From SAR116 cluster bacterium AG-337-N21 (GTDB taxonomy: Bacteria; Pseudomonadota; Alphaproteobacteria; Puniceispirillales; Marisalimonadaceae), in the NCBI GenBank assembly GCA_003282145.1, contig QBZZ01000002.1, positions 114,045 through 178,044 on the forward strand: a DNA stretch of 64,000 nucleotides, read 5' to 3'. The notes beneath the pieces are model-generated. The model was not told the origin of the DNA and searched no databases. It saw only the letters and a program-made list of their open reading frames with translations. Shown piece by piece: positions 27,470-34,773 of this stretch. Every line of letters starts with the position of its first letter. Position 1 is the stretch's first letter. The position numbers and the translations under genes were made by a program.

Positions 27470-28339
27470 TTATTTAATGAACTTGAGTATTAAATTACTT
27501 TTTGTTCTGCTTACAAACTTATAACCATGTTTAAACATCCAAGAAATCACATCCCATTCCCATTGTTTTTTTCCAGAATCTTCGATAATTACAACTTTCG
27601 GATAAAGTTCCTGTTTTGATTTTTCCAAAAAAGGTTTCATTATTTTATCTTCAAAACCTTCAACATCTATCTTTAATGCATCTATTTTTTTAATCTGTTT
27701 TGTTTCAAGTATTTCTATCAACGAAAATACCTCTACATTTATAAAATTTGTAGAAAGACTATTTTTTAATAATGAACTGCTTCCTATATCATTTTTGTGT
27801 AAATTTAGTCTTTTATATCCTTTTTTATCTCCAAGGGCACATTCAAAAAGGTTAATTCTTTCTTCAAATTTGTTAAATTCAATATTTTTTTTAAATCGTT
27901 CACATAAGACGGGATTGGGTTCAAATGAAATAATTTTTTTTGCACCAAATTTTGCGGCAAATAATGAGTAATATCCAACATTGGCTCCAACATCAATAAA
28001 TACACCTTTATTTCTAACTGCTTTTTTTACTTCAGTAAGTTCGACTTCTTCTCGAATTTTAGAACTTAATAAAATTTTTGACTCAATTGTATTTCCGAAA
28101 GGTGATAGACGAATTTTCAATCCGTTATAAACCAAATCTAAATATTTTAAATTATTATATTGTTTAATAATGTAAGAAAATAAATGTTTTAATTTACCTC
28201 TGCCTAATCCAATTTTTATCAAAATTAAAATGATATTTATAGAAAACGAAGGTTTGTATTTACCAAAATCATTCATAAAATATAAACAAATCTTATAAAA
28301 TTCATAATTTTCTGTATTTATTAATAAATTACCATACAA
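27470..28339 (-). CDS. FkbM-family methyltransferase
   Basis: SAM-dependent O-methyltransferase of the FkbM type, often acting on glycans or polyketides. Motif I is VFIDVGANVGYYSLFAAKFG (about residues 113-132), followed by ISFEPNPVLCERFKKN and the acidic segment KIDALKIDVEGFEDK. The N-terminal ~100 residues are basic and hydrophobic without a clear signal peptide. At 289 residues it is typical. It is an isolated gene inside the accessory island behind glmS, transcribed against its neighbours, which fits surface-glycan cargo. Substrate unknown. Confidence 0.85.
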   Translation of the reverse strand: MYGNLLINTENYEFYKICLYFMNDFGKYKPSFSINIILILIKIGLGRGKLKHLFSYIIKQYNNLKYLDLVYNGLKIRLSPFGNTIESKILLSSKIREEVELTEVKKAVRNKGVFIDVGANVGYYSLFAAKFGAKKIISFEPNPVLCERFKKNIEFNKFEERINLFECALGDKKGYKRLNLHKNDIGSSSLLKNSLSTNFINVEVFSLIEILETKQIKKIDALKIDVEGFEDKIMKPFLEKSKQELYPKVVIIEDSGKKQWEWDVISWMFKHGYKFVSRTKSNLILKFIK

Positions 28340-28393
28340 TTTATAAAGTTAAAGTTATAATTTAATGTGACCTCAACTTATTTTAACAGTTCA

Positions 28394-28414
28394 ATTCAAT
28401 CGGGACCGTTGAAT
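28394..28414. repeat. Short inverted repeat between the FkbM and lipoprotein genes
   Basis: ATTCAA / TTGAAT arms (6 bp) enclose a 9-base G/C-containing centre. It lies in the 213-bp divergent spacer between the FkbM gene and the lipoprotein gene, where an operator or promoter element could sit. Nothing else recognisable was seen in this spacer. Confidence 0.25.
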
Positions 28415-28552
28415 AAACCATTGATTTTATTAATTAAATTGTCAAAAAAAATATTAAGACAGAATTTTTTATGAGTATATGAGTTTGGTAAGGTATTAAT
28501 TTCTTAAAAATGACTAGGTCTAGAACAAAAGAATGCTATAAAAGTACATATA

Positions 28553-29248
28553 ATGTATAAATATAATAAAATTATTAATTTGTTTTTTTTAAGTTATTTA
28601 TTGCTTTTGTTAAATGCATGTAATCCGAACTCATCTCAAATAACTATCTATACAACAGATATTGACGAAGTAAAAAAAGGTGAAATTGTAGATATACCTA
28701 TGAAGTTATCATTTCAGATGATTGGAGAGGATGAAGACAACTCTCTCGAAAAATCAAAAAATATAGCAATTAAATTTTTACACCCCGACTCAAAATTTTA
28801 TATAACTAAAGGGCAATATACAAAAGATTTTGTTGTTGAAACCTTTATACCAATGCTCAAAGCAGATGATAATAAAATTAATGATTATTTTAAGAATAAT
28901 ATTAGACTTTTCGCTCTTTATTATTATCCAGAATTCACAAATGCAGGTTCTGATAAAGTTGAATTAGTTTTTCAGAAGCCGACTGCAGATGCATTAAATA
29001 AAAAACTGTTAAGAATTAATCCACTATTGCAGTTAAAATCTCCTCCTAGTGAAATGAAATTTAGAATAATTAGTGATAGTAAAAAAGAAAAGAAAATAGG
29101 AGCATATTCAGTATGGGTGTCAAAAAAACCTTTCTTATCAAGACTTGCTAATTTAAAACGTAGAGAAGAAGTTGAATTTGTTTTTAAGGGTGGAGCAGAT
29201 AGTATATACAGCAATATTCCAGCACATGTTTATATTATTAACAAATAA
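28553..29248 (+). CDS. Predicted lipoprotein of unknown function
   Basis: 231 residues with a lipoprotein signal peptide: a hydrophobic stretch FFLSYLLLLLNAC with the lipobox cysteine near residue 23. The mature protein is predicted to be beta-rich and carries TTDIDEVKKGEIVDIPMKLS right after the anchor. This opening and the overall layout recall small phage/prophage-borne lipoproteins of the DUF7424 type, but the match is from memory and weak. It lies in the glmS island between the FkbM gene and a broken secreted-protein gene. No partner gene suggests a function. Confidence 0.65.
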   Translation: MYKYNKIINLFFLSYLLLLLNACNPNSSQITIYTTDIDEVKKGEIVDIPMKLSFQMIGEDEDNSLEKSKNIAIKFLHPDSKFYITKGQYTKDFVVETFIPMLKADDNKINDYFKNNIRLFALYYYPEFTNAGSDKVELVFQKPTADALNKKLLRINPLLQLKSPPSEMKFRIISDSKKEKKIGAYSVWVSKKPFLSRLANLKRREEVEFVFKGGADSIYSNIPAHVYIINK

Positions 29249-29302
29249 AAATAAAATTTTAAACAATATGATTGCATCAATTACCTACAGTTAAGTAAAA
29301 TT

Positions 29303-29791
29303 TTGAAATCACTTAAAAAATTCTTAAATAGAGTAGTTGTTGTAGGGTTGATGTTGCATTTCCCATCTATTTTGAATGCTCAATATATTGATACTTAATG
29401 GACTGTAACTGGATATTTTGGAGTATTGTGGTACGCCGAGGAAAAATACATTCTTAAAAAAAAACAGGAATTTTTTAAAGGATGGGAAAATGGCATTTTT
29501 TATTCTTGTGATTACGCAGGGCAATCTGCAACATATAATGCCTATAGTATTAAAGAATTTCTTGAGAGCAAGGAATTTGAACTAGTCAACCAAGACAATG
29601 CGTTTTCGAAAGTGTTTGCTCAAAATGGTCTGACAAACGAAAATTCAAAAGTCTTTGTGCATCGTATTACTTGCAATGGGAAAAAAGTTTCAGATAGAAA
29701 GGTGCTTTATCCATTTATAACTGTGGACCGTTCTAACAAAGCATTTTATGTCTGCGAAGGGGCAATAATTACTTTAACATTTGATAGATAA
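29303..29791 (+). pseudogene. Secreted-protein gene interrupted by an in-frame stop
   Basis: Read from the TTG at 29303, the frame gives a convincing signal peptide (LKKFLNRVVVVGLMLHFPSI, then LNAQ) and continues in the same frame to 29791. A single TAA at 29396-29398 (codon 32) interrupts it just after the predicted cleavage site. After the stop the frame runs on as WTVTGYFGVLWYAEEKY without further stops for 131 codons. The mature part has four cysteines (IFYSCDYAG, HRITCNGK, FYVCEG). Either a recent pseudogene, a sequencing error or a truncated protein starting at a downstream TTG (29426). No family recognised. Confidence 0.6.
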
Positions 29792-29814
29792 ATTATTTTT
29801 TTATGCCAACAATA

Positions 29815-30072
29815 TTAATTCTTGAATTTAAAACCACTCATCAAAATAGTTTTATTCACTACTTCCATCATTAAACTCGACCACACTGGCGGATACTCAC
29901 TGTTCAGCAACTCTTCTTTTTTTTTAATCTTTTCCTAAAGATTGAATGAAAATGCGTACCCTGAACTTTTTTCCACGAACATATATATAACCTTACCTTT
30001 TTAACCACTCTGCAATTTGGTCAAAGGTCTTTCCTTTTTCTCTTACTTCAGAGATTGTACGAAAAAGTAATA
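29815..30072 (-). pseudogene. Broken distant relative of the recombinase-like small gene
   Basis: On the minus strand the frames spell TISEVREKGKTFDQIAEWLK, a stop at 29993-29995, GYIYVRGKKFR, then after a frameshift near 29950-29965 HFHSIFRKRLKKKEELL and YPPVWSSLMMEVVNKTIL. The order (helix-turn-helix IAEWLK..GY...GK.F..HSI..KR) matches the Recombinase-domain pattern of the intact gene at 26074. The C-terminal part (YPPVW...) differs, so it is another subfamily. No start codon is apparent at the 5' end. It lies near the right border of the island and opposite in direction to the two other copies. Confidence 0.6.
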
Positions 30073-30282
30073 ACTAATATTCAGAATAATAGTTACCGAA
30101 AAGAGCAGGGCAGCGATAAATGATAGAAAAGTTTAAAGTAACATCCGCTGAGATCAACCCACCATTAAACCGTACATGTGATACGGTGGAATAAAATTCG
30201 GTATACTAATTCAAATATAAGTTTTTTTGGTTAATTATAGAGTTAGTATTGTAATCTCAGTTAGTATCATTATTTATGTATA
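30073..30282. other. Non-coding stretch at the right border of the island
   Basis: Together with the broken gene before it, this makes about 490 bp without an intact gene. It holds the second TGAGATCA (30149-30156) followed by a possible heavily decayed glmS end, and a 6-bp hairpin at 30169-30187 (ACCGTA / TACGGT). No open frame or RNA family was recognised. The last 60 bases probably contain the promoter of the secreted-protein gene at 30283. Confidence 0.4.
30149..30156 (+). repeat. 8-bp direct repeat, possible right end of module 2
   Basis: Second copy of TGAGATCA. It overlaps GATCAACC, identical to eight bases at the true glmS end. Forty-three bases after the start of that block the sequence reads ACGGTGGAATAA, similar to the glmS ending ACCGTCGAGTAG (8 of 12) with one base extra in between. 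This may be a third, very decayed glmS end. Confidence 0.3.
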
Positions 30283-30786
30283 ATGTTAAAAATAATATCT
30301 ATAGCAATTATATTATTATTTCACTCTTTACCTTCTTATGGTAGTGTTGAAAGTAAAGGTATTATCTGTGAATGTTTAGATTGTAAATTAAATCATTTAG
30401 ACCCTTCTTCATACTTAGCCAATAAAAAACCTACTGAAATAGGATTTCATTTTAAAATTAATAAAGTAGCAATATATTATATTAGCAAAATCGGAGATAA
30501 TATCAAAGTTAGTGAGAATCTTAAGGTCACTCTAAGAAAGAAAAAAAGATTTTATCTAGACCAAAATGAAATTAAGTGGACTTATAAAGATAGTATAAAT
30601 ATCTACGCATACATATTAGATAGGAAAAATTTAATTTTAAGCAAAATGAACATAACAAAAACTGAAACACTTAATCGTAGAAAATGTAAAGCATATTCAG
30701 AAATTGAATTTTTTAAAAATATGAATTTATTGTCTGAAAAATATCAGTCTTATTATGATAAAAAACTCAAAAAAAATAAAATTTAA
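30283..30786 (+). CDS. Small secreted protein of unknown function
   Basis: 167 residues with a signal peptide (IISIAIILLFHSLPSYG, cleavage near residue 20). The mature N-terminus has closely spaced cysteines (IICECLDCK), a possible metal or disulfide site, and a later single cysteine in NRRKCKAYSE. The rest is lysine-rich and predicted beta-strand-rich (IGFHFKINKVAIYYISK). The C-terminus is strongly basic (KKLKKNKI). No family recognised. It converges on the XRE regulator gene, with 26 bp between the stops, and lies just outside the possible right border of the glmS island. Confidence 0.65.
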   Translation: MLKIISIAIILLFHSLPSYGSVESKGIICECLDCKLNHLDPSSYLANKKPTEIGFHFKINKVAIYYISKIGDNIKVSENLKVTLRKKKRFYLDQNEIKWTYKDSINIYAYILDRKNLILSKMNITKTETLNRRKCKAYSEIEFFKNMNLLSEKYQSYYDKKLKKNKI

Positions 30787-30812
30787 ATAAGTAAAAAACG
30801 TTAATAATTTTA

Positions 30813-31223
30813 TCATTTATGTTTCCATTTAATTCCATTTTCATTAATTCTCCATTCCTCTAATTCTTTAATCAGCATTTCATAATTATTGCTTATTTGC
30901 CCCTTAGTAAACCAACCGTCAATTTTTAAATTTACATAACCTGGTTTTCTTTCATGATAAATCCTTTTAAAACAATTAGTTTGATTGTTTAGAAAATCAT
31001 CGTCTATTTCTCTTAATATTTGTCCTTGAAAAACTTCATTAGGTTCACAGCTAAATATTTTTGATAATTTCTTGATATGTTTACTAACATCAGTTTTGCC
31101 TTTTTCAATTCTAGAATATTGCGATTGAGTAATACCAAGAAGGTTAGACATATCTTGCTGACTGTATCCGAATTGGGCTCTTCTTCTTTCAAGTGGATTT
31201 GTTAATTTAGATATTTTAATCAT
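30813..31223 (-). CDS. XRE-family transcriptional regulator
   Basis: 136 residues. An N-terminal Cro/C1-type helix-turn-helix (residues about 9-63) is evident: RRRAQFGYSQQDMSNLLGIT, SQYSRIEKGKTDVS and LSKIFSCEPNEVF. The C-terminal ~65 residues (CFKRIYHERKPGYVNLKIDG) have no recognised domain. An imperfect palindrome in its upstream region (31229-31241) suggests autoregulation. Its target is unknown; neighbours are a secreted protein and a frameshifted yhbY, and no toxin partner was seen, so an antitoxin role is not supported. Confidence 0.75.
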   Translation of the reverse strand: MIKISKLTNPLERRRAQFGYSQQDMSNLLGITQSQYSRIEKGKTDVSKHIKKLSKIFSCEPNEVFQGQILREIDDDFLNNQTNCFKRIYHERKPGYVNLKIDGWFTKGQISNNYEMLIKELEEWRINENGIKWKHK

Positions 31224-31228
31224 ATTAA

Positions 31229-31241
31229 TACATTATATGTA
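31229..31241. promoter_or_regulatory. Possible operator of the XRE regulator
   Basis: TACAT-TAT-ATGTA, a perfect 5-bp dyad with a 3-base centre, begins 6 bp upstream of the regulator start. Related half sites (ATATGTATATGTC, TATTTACAT) follow within 40 bp. Such repeats next to a Cro/C1-type gene usually are its operators. The surrounding DNA is very AT-rich, which raises the chance of accidental dyads. Confidence 0.4.
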
Positions 31242-31355
31242 ATAATATGTATATGTCAATATATTTACATTAATTATTGAATTAAATATGAGTTTGCTAT
31301 TATTTCTTTTTTAAAAAAATCTTAAAAAAACTGTTAATCTTATTAGATACATATT

Positions 31356-31636
31356 ATGAAAAAAAATCTTTCAAATATTGAAAAGAAAATATTACGAAAA
31401 ACCGTTACTCACTTAAACCTGTTGTTATGGATGGTATAAATGGTATTACTGATGTTGTTCTTGCTGAAATTGATATTTCTCTAATTTCACATGAACTTAT
31501 AAAAATTTGTATTAGGGGCAGCAATAAAAATGAGCTTTATAATCTATGTTTCACAATAGAACAAAAATTAAAAGCAGAATTGGTGCATCAAATAGGTTTC
31601 ATTAAAGTTTTTTATAGAGTTAAACTAGGAAAGTAA
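31356..31636 (+). pseudogene. yhbY: YhbY/CRS1-domain RNA-binding protein, frameshifted
   Basis: YhbY binds pre-50S ribosomal particles. The first frame, from ATG 31356, reads KNLSNIEKKILRKTVTHL, then leaves the family pattern and stops at 31437-31439. In the frame shifted by one, starting at 31418, it continues PVVMDGINGITDVVLAEID, SHELIKICIRG and VFYRVKLGK to the stop at 31636, matching YhbY (LKPVV..G..GLTE.VL.EI, HELIKVK). One extra A in the AAA run at 31415-31417 would restore HLKPVVMDG and one 94-codon gene. A one-base loss in an A-run may be a real mutation or a sequence error. An ATG at 31427 would give only a shortened protein lacking the first helix. Confidence 0.8.
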
Positions 31637-31658
31637 TTTATATTTTGAAAAATAATAA

Positions 31659-32804
31659 CTAAATTCTATTTTTTATATTCGCTTGATTTAGTAAAGTACT
31701 AATATTCTTTTTAAAATTAAAAAAACCTTTTGTTGCATGTTGGAAAGCATTACCGTCCCATTCTCTTAAATAAAAGGTATATTTAACTTCTAAATTTGTA
31801 ATAGTTTTTAAAAAATCACTTTCATAGAATACTTTATTTCCAACTGTTTCATATGGTAAAATCAAATTTTTTATATTTTTGTCCTTTAACCATTTATAAA
31901 TATCCTGAAAATTATTTACAGACACAACTTTAGGGTCATTATTTTTAACATCTTCACATATTTTTTTTTGAAAATTATTAACCAAAATATTTTTGTGCTC
32001 TTTATAAAGTAAACAACATTCAAATACTTTTTCTTTTTCTTTTAATAGTTGGTGTAAAGACAAATCATTGTTATTTAAAATAATACCTAAATTTTCATAT
32101 TTTATTAAATTTTTTTTATCAGATTTTATAAAATCTTTTGGCTTGCCGTTTGTAAAATTTTGATTATTTAAAATGTAATTTTCCTTTAATTCATCTTGGG
32201 GATAAAATCTACCCTTGGTAAAGAACTTTATATTATCTGCTCTAGCTATATAAGGTTTTCCGATTGTTTGTAATCCTGCTACCCATCTCCATCCTAAAGT
32301 GTTTGAAGCAGGACAGTAATCAAGTAGGTTATTTTTAAAAAAATTAGCTCTGGATTGCCAACTATAGCCTAAAGTAAAGATCCAAATACTAGCAAACCAC
32401 ATACGTGAATGATTATGAAGATATCCAGTATCTAATAATTCTTCCTTCCAATGTTCAAAACATTTTATACCCGTTTTCTTAGGAATTAGCTGATCTTCAT
32501 CATATATCTTATATTGATCATAAATCCATGGATGACTTTCAAGCCAACCTCTCCAATATGTTCTCCAAAAAATTTCTTCTATAAATTTTTCTATTTCATT
32601 AATCCTATGATATTTAAGAACTATCCCTAAGATTTCTTCTTCACTTATAAATCTTCTTCTTAGATAAGGAGAAATTTTTGATACATTATGATGAGGTGAC
32701 CCATAATCAAAATTCCTATTAGACGCATAATTTTGAAGTTCATTTTGACTGAAATTACTCAAATTCGCTATTACTTCTGATTTTGTAAAAGGAAAATTAG
32801 TCAT
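31659..32804 (-). CDS. Photolyase/cryptochrome-like FAD protein with permuted domain order
   Basis: 381 residues. The FAD-binding helical domain of photolyases lies at the N-terminus (about residues 25-215) rather than the C-terminus: ISPYLRRRFISEEEIL, FIEEIFWRTYWRGWLE, MWFASIWIFTLGYSWQ, LLDYCPASNTLGWRWVAG and YIARADNI. The usual N-terminal antenna-binding alpha/beta domain is absent there. Instead a smaller alpha/beta-like region follows (about 250-370: VVSVNNFQDIYKWLKDKNI, LILPYETVG, HATKGFFNFKKNI). This order is seen in a group of marine proteobacterial proteins as I recall it; DNA repair activity is not established. It is 7 bp behind the DUF3429 gene, probably the same transcript. Confidence 0.75.
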   Translation of the reverse strand: MTNFPFTKSEVIANLSNFSQNELQNYASNRNFDYGSPHHNVSKISPYLRRRFISEEEILGIVLKYHRINEIEKFIEEIFWRTYWRGWLESHPWIYDQYKIYDEDQLIPKKTGIKCFEHWKEELLDTGYLHNHSRMWFASIWIFTLGYSWQSRANFFKNNLLDYCPASNTLGWRWVAGLQTIGKPYIARADNIKFFTKGRFYPQDELKENYILNNQNFTNGKPKDFIKSDKKNLIKYENLGIILNNNDLSLHQLLKEKEKVFECCLLYKEHKNILVNNFQKKICEDVKNNDPKVVSVNNFQDIYKWLKDKNIKNLILPYETVGNKVFYESDFLKTITNLEVKYTFYLREWDGNAFQHATKGFFNFKKNISTLLNQANIKNRI

Positions 32805-32811
32805 TAATTTC

Positions 32812-33297
32812 TCAAGGAGTTTGCATTATAAAATATGAATATATTAAAATAAGAATGACAAATAATGTTAATGTACGTCTTAAAGTCAAATACCAACTTG
32901 GAAATAACAAAAATTTATTACATATTTCGTCGACTAATTGACATAACAAGAAACCCATTGATAGCAATAAAAGGCTGAAATTGCTTTTCATAGTTAGAAT
33001 TATAATTGCCAAAATTGAGGGTATAACTGACCAAATAATAATACAAAATTTAATTTGTTCAGGAACAAAACTTTTTCTCGCTAAACTCAATATATAACCC
33101 CAATAAATCGCCCCTAAAAATGTTAAAATAATAGATCCATAATATTTTGGTAGATGAACTATAAAAAATAAATTATTCTTATTAATCAATAAATCAAGTA
33201 ATCCTATGAAAAAAGGGAATAAGCCTAATAGACCTATAAAAATAAATAGTTTTTCACTTTTATCTAACAAATTTTTTTTAATGGTTATTTTTCTCAA
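32812..33297 (-). CDS. DUF3429 membrane protein
   Basis: 161 residues with about five membrane segments. The pattern LGLFPFFIGLLDLL, SIILTFLGAIYWGYILSL and PSWYLTLRRTLT is that of the DUF3429 (TMEM69-like) family: G..PF, ILSFLG..hWG and P.WY..LR..LT. The function of this inner-membrane family is unknown. It shares a transcript with the photolyase-like gene, and DUF3429 genes near photolyases or cryptochromes suggest a link to light stress; that link is inference. Confidence 0.85.
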   Translation of the reverse strand: MRKITIKKNLLDKSEKLFIFIGLLGLFPFFIGLLDLLINKNNLFFIVHLPKYYGSIILTFLGAIYWGYILSLARKSFVPEQIKFCIIIWSVIPSILAIIILTMKSNFSLLLLSMGFLLCQLVDEICNKFLLFPSWYLTLRRTLTLFVILILIYSYFIMQTP

Positions 33298-33372
33298 TTA
33301 AATTACCTTTATAATCATTTAAATTTCATTCATGTTATTCTATTTGAGAGATATTGTTTATAGTTTTACCTA

Positions 33373-34008
33373 ATGAAAATTTGCACAGTCTGTAAAAATA
33401 ATAAAATAGAGTTTTTTTTGAACATAAAAAACTTAGACTATTGGCAATGTAAACTTTGTAAAGCAACGATGTTGAATCCTATTCATCATATTTCAAATAA
33501 TAAAGAAAAGAAACATTATTTAAAACACAATAACGAAATTGATGATACTCGCTATAGAGCTTTTCTCACTAATCTTATTGAACCTCTAAAAGATAAGATT
33601 TGTGTTAATGATATAGGATTGGATTATGGATGTGGGTACGCTCCTGCTTTAGCAGATATTCTTAAAAAAGACGGATTTAACATTGAGTTATATGACCCAT
33701 TTTTTTTTAGAAATGAAAACATCTTTTTAAGAAAATTTAACTTTATTACTTGTTCAGAAGTTGTTGAGCACTTTTTTAAACCTTATGAAGAGTTTAATAA
33801 AATTGATGGACTGCTTGCTGGAAAATCATGGTTTGCCGTTATGACTTCATTTATGACTGAAGATTATTTATTCAAGCATTGGTATTATAGACGAGATACA
33901 ACCCATGTGGTCTTTTACAAAAAAATTACTTTTAAAGTTATTGCAAATCAAAGAAATTGGGAAGTAACATTCCCATCTAAAAATTTAGTATTTTTTCATA
34001 AAAAATAG
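33373..34008 (+). CDS. Class I SAM-dependent methyltransferase with N-terminal zinc site
   Basis: 211 residues. The N-terminus has two Cys pairs (CTVCKNN and CKLCKA, about residues 4-29) that should bind zinc. The methyltransferase core follows: GLDYGCGYAPALADIL (motif I, about residue 83), ELYDPFFF and FITCSEVVEHFFKPYEEF. TSFMTEDYLFKHWYYRRD and THVVFY near the end match bacterial methyltransferases annotated as Methyltransf_23. Substrate unknown. It may form an operon with the small frame and the second methyltransferase-like gene that follow. Confidence 0.8.
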   Translation: MKICTVCKNNKIEFFLNIKNLDYWQCKLCKATMLNPIHHISNNKEKKHYLKHNNEIDDTRYRAFLTNLIEPLKDKICVNDIGLDYGCGYAPALADILKKDGFNIELYDPFFFRNENIFLRKFNFITCSEVVEHFFKPYEEFNKIDGLLAGKSWFAVMTSFMTEDYLFKHWYYRRDTTHVVFYKKITFKVIANQRNWEVTFPSKNLVFFHKK

Positions 34009-34066
34009 ACTCAAATAACTTTTTATATGTTATTAAAGTAAACAATGTTATTGACTTATTAAATGT

Positions 34067-34201
34067 ATGAAAAAATTTAGAATTAAAACAACCTGTGGTC
34101 TTGAAAAGTATGATAAACTTAAAACAAATAATACTTTTATGGGAAAATTACGTTTATATTGGTTCAAATTTTTTGCAATAATTAGAGATCTAAATAAATA
34201 A
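34067..34201 (+). CDS. Possible 44-residue coupled small protein
   Basis: An ATG-started frame of 44 codons (MKKFRIKTTCGLEKYDKLKT... ending IIRDLNK), basic and with a hydrophobic stretch RLYWFKFFAII near the C-terminus. Its TAA overlaps the ATG of the next gene by one base (TAATG), the arrangement used for translational coupling in this genome (as in hflK-hflC). No similarity was recognised. It may be a real small gene, or the decayed front of a longer gene. Confidence 0.35.
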   Translation: MKKFRIKTTCGLEKYDKLKTNNTFMGKLRLYWFKFFAIIRDLNK

Positions 34202-34773
34202 TGTCCAAAATGCAAAGGGGAGAAATTATTCTTTTTGATGGTGATGACTATCTCTTCAAACAATATTTAATAAACTGTAATATTTATTTTGAGTACGGTG
34301 TTGGATCTTCAACTCGGTGGGTTTTAGAAAATACAAAATCAAAAATAATTTCTGTTGATACAGACGAAAAATGGATAAACACAATTGATGTTTGTGATAA
34401 AGGTTATAGAGCTAAATTAAATTGGATTAATTTAGGTGATTTAGGAAATTGGGGTCGACCTAAATCCTATGTATATAGAGACCGTTTTATAGATTATATT
34501 AGCAATGTTTGGAATTTTAACGAAAAAGCAGATGTTATTCTTATTGATGGTAGATTCAGAGTTGCTTGTTTCCTCTATAGTTTAATAAATGCAAAAATAA
34601 ACAGTTTAATAATCTTTGATGATTATAATAATAGACCTTATTATCATATTGTTGAAGAAATTGTACCAATTTATAAGATTTGTGGACGACAAGCTTTGTT
34701 CAAAGTACCAAAATTTTTTAATAAAAAATCAGCCCAAAAACTACTTGATAATTTCACATATGTGTTTGATTAA
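34201..34773 (+). CDS. Methyltransferase-like protein of unknown substrate
   Basis: 190 residues with the outline of a Rossmann-type methyltransferase: YFEYGVGSSTRWVLENTKSK (glycine-rich motif I, about residues 30-49), ISVDTDEKWI (acidic end of strand 2), VILIDGRFRVACFLYSLI and LIIFDDYNNRPYY. It resembles proteins seen in glycan or capsule loci that read out an aspartate-glycine-arginine motif (ILIDGR). There is no signal peptide or membrane segment. The stop overlaps the end of lptD by 4 bp in convergent orientation. Annotation is by motif only. Confidence 0.6.
   Translation: MSKMQRGEIILFDGDDYLFKQYLINCNIYFEYGVGSSTRWVLENTKSKIISVDTDEKWINTIDVCDKGYRAKLNWINLGDLGNWGRPKSYVYRDRFIDYISNVWNFNEKADVILIDGRFRVACFLYSLINAKINSLIIFDDYNNRPYYHIVEEIVPIYKICGRQALFKVPKFFNKKSAQKLLDNFTYVFD

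Noticed and set aside
30169..30187. Hairpin ACCGTA/TACGGT, considered as group II intron domain V
   Set aside because: Domain V needs about 34 bases with a conserved catalytic triad and a bulge; only a 6-bp stem is present and no intron-encoded protein is near.
30813..31223. XRE regulator as antitoxin of a toxin-antitoxin pair
   Set aside because: No toxin-like partner overlaps or adjoins it; the neighbour is convergent and has a signal peptide.
26000..31300. CRISPR array or phage/restriction defence cluster in the accessory island
   Set aside because: No regularly spaced repeats, and no nuclease, helicase or restriction-type genes; contents are secreted proteins, one methyltransferase of the FkbM type and one regulator.
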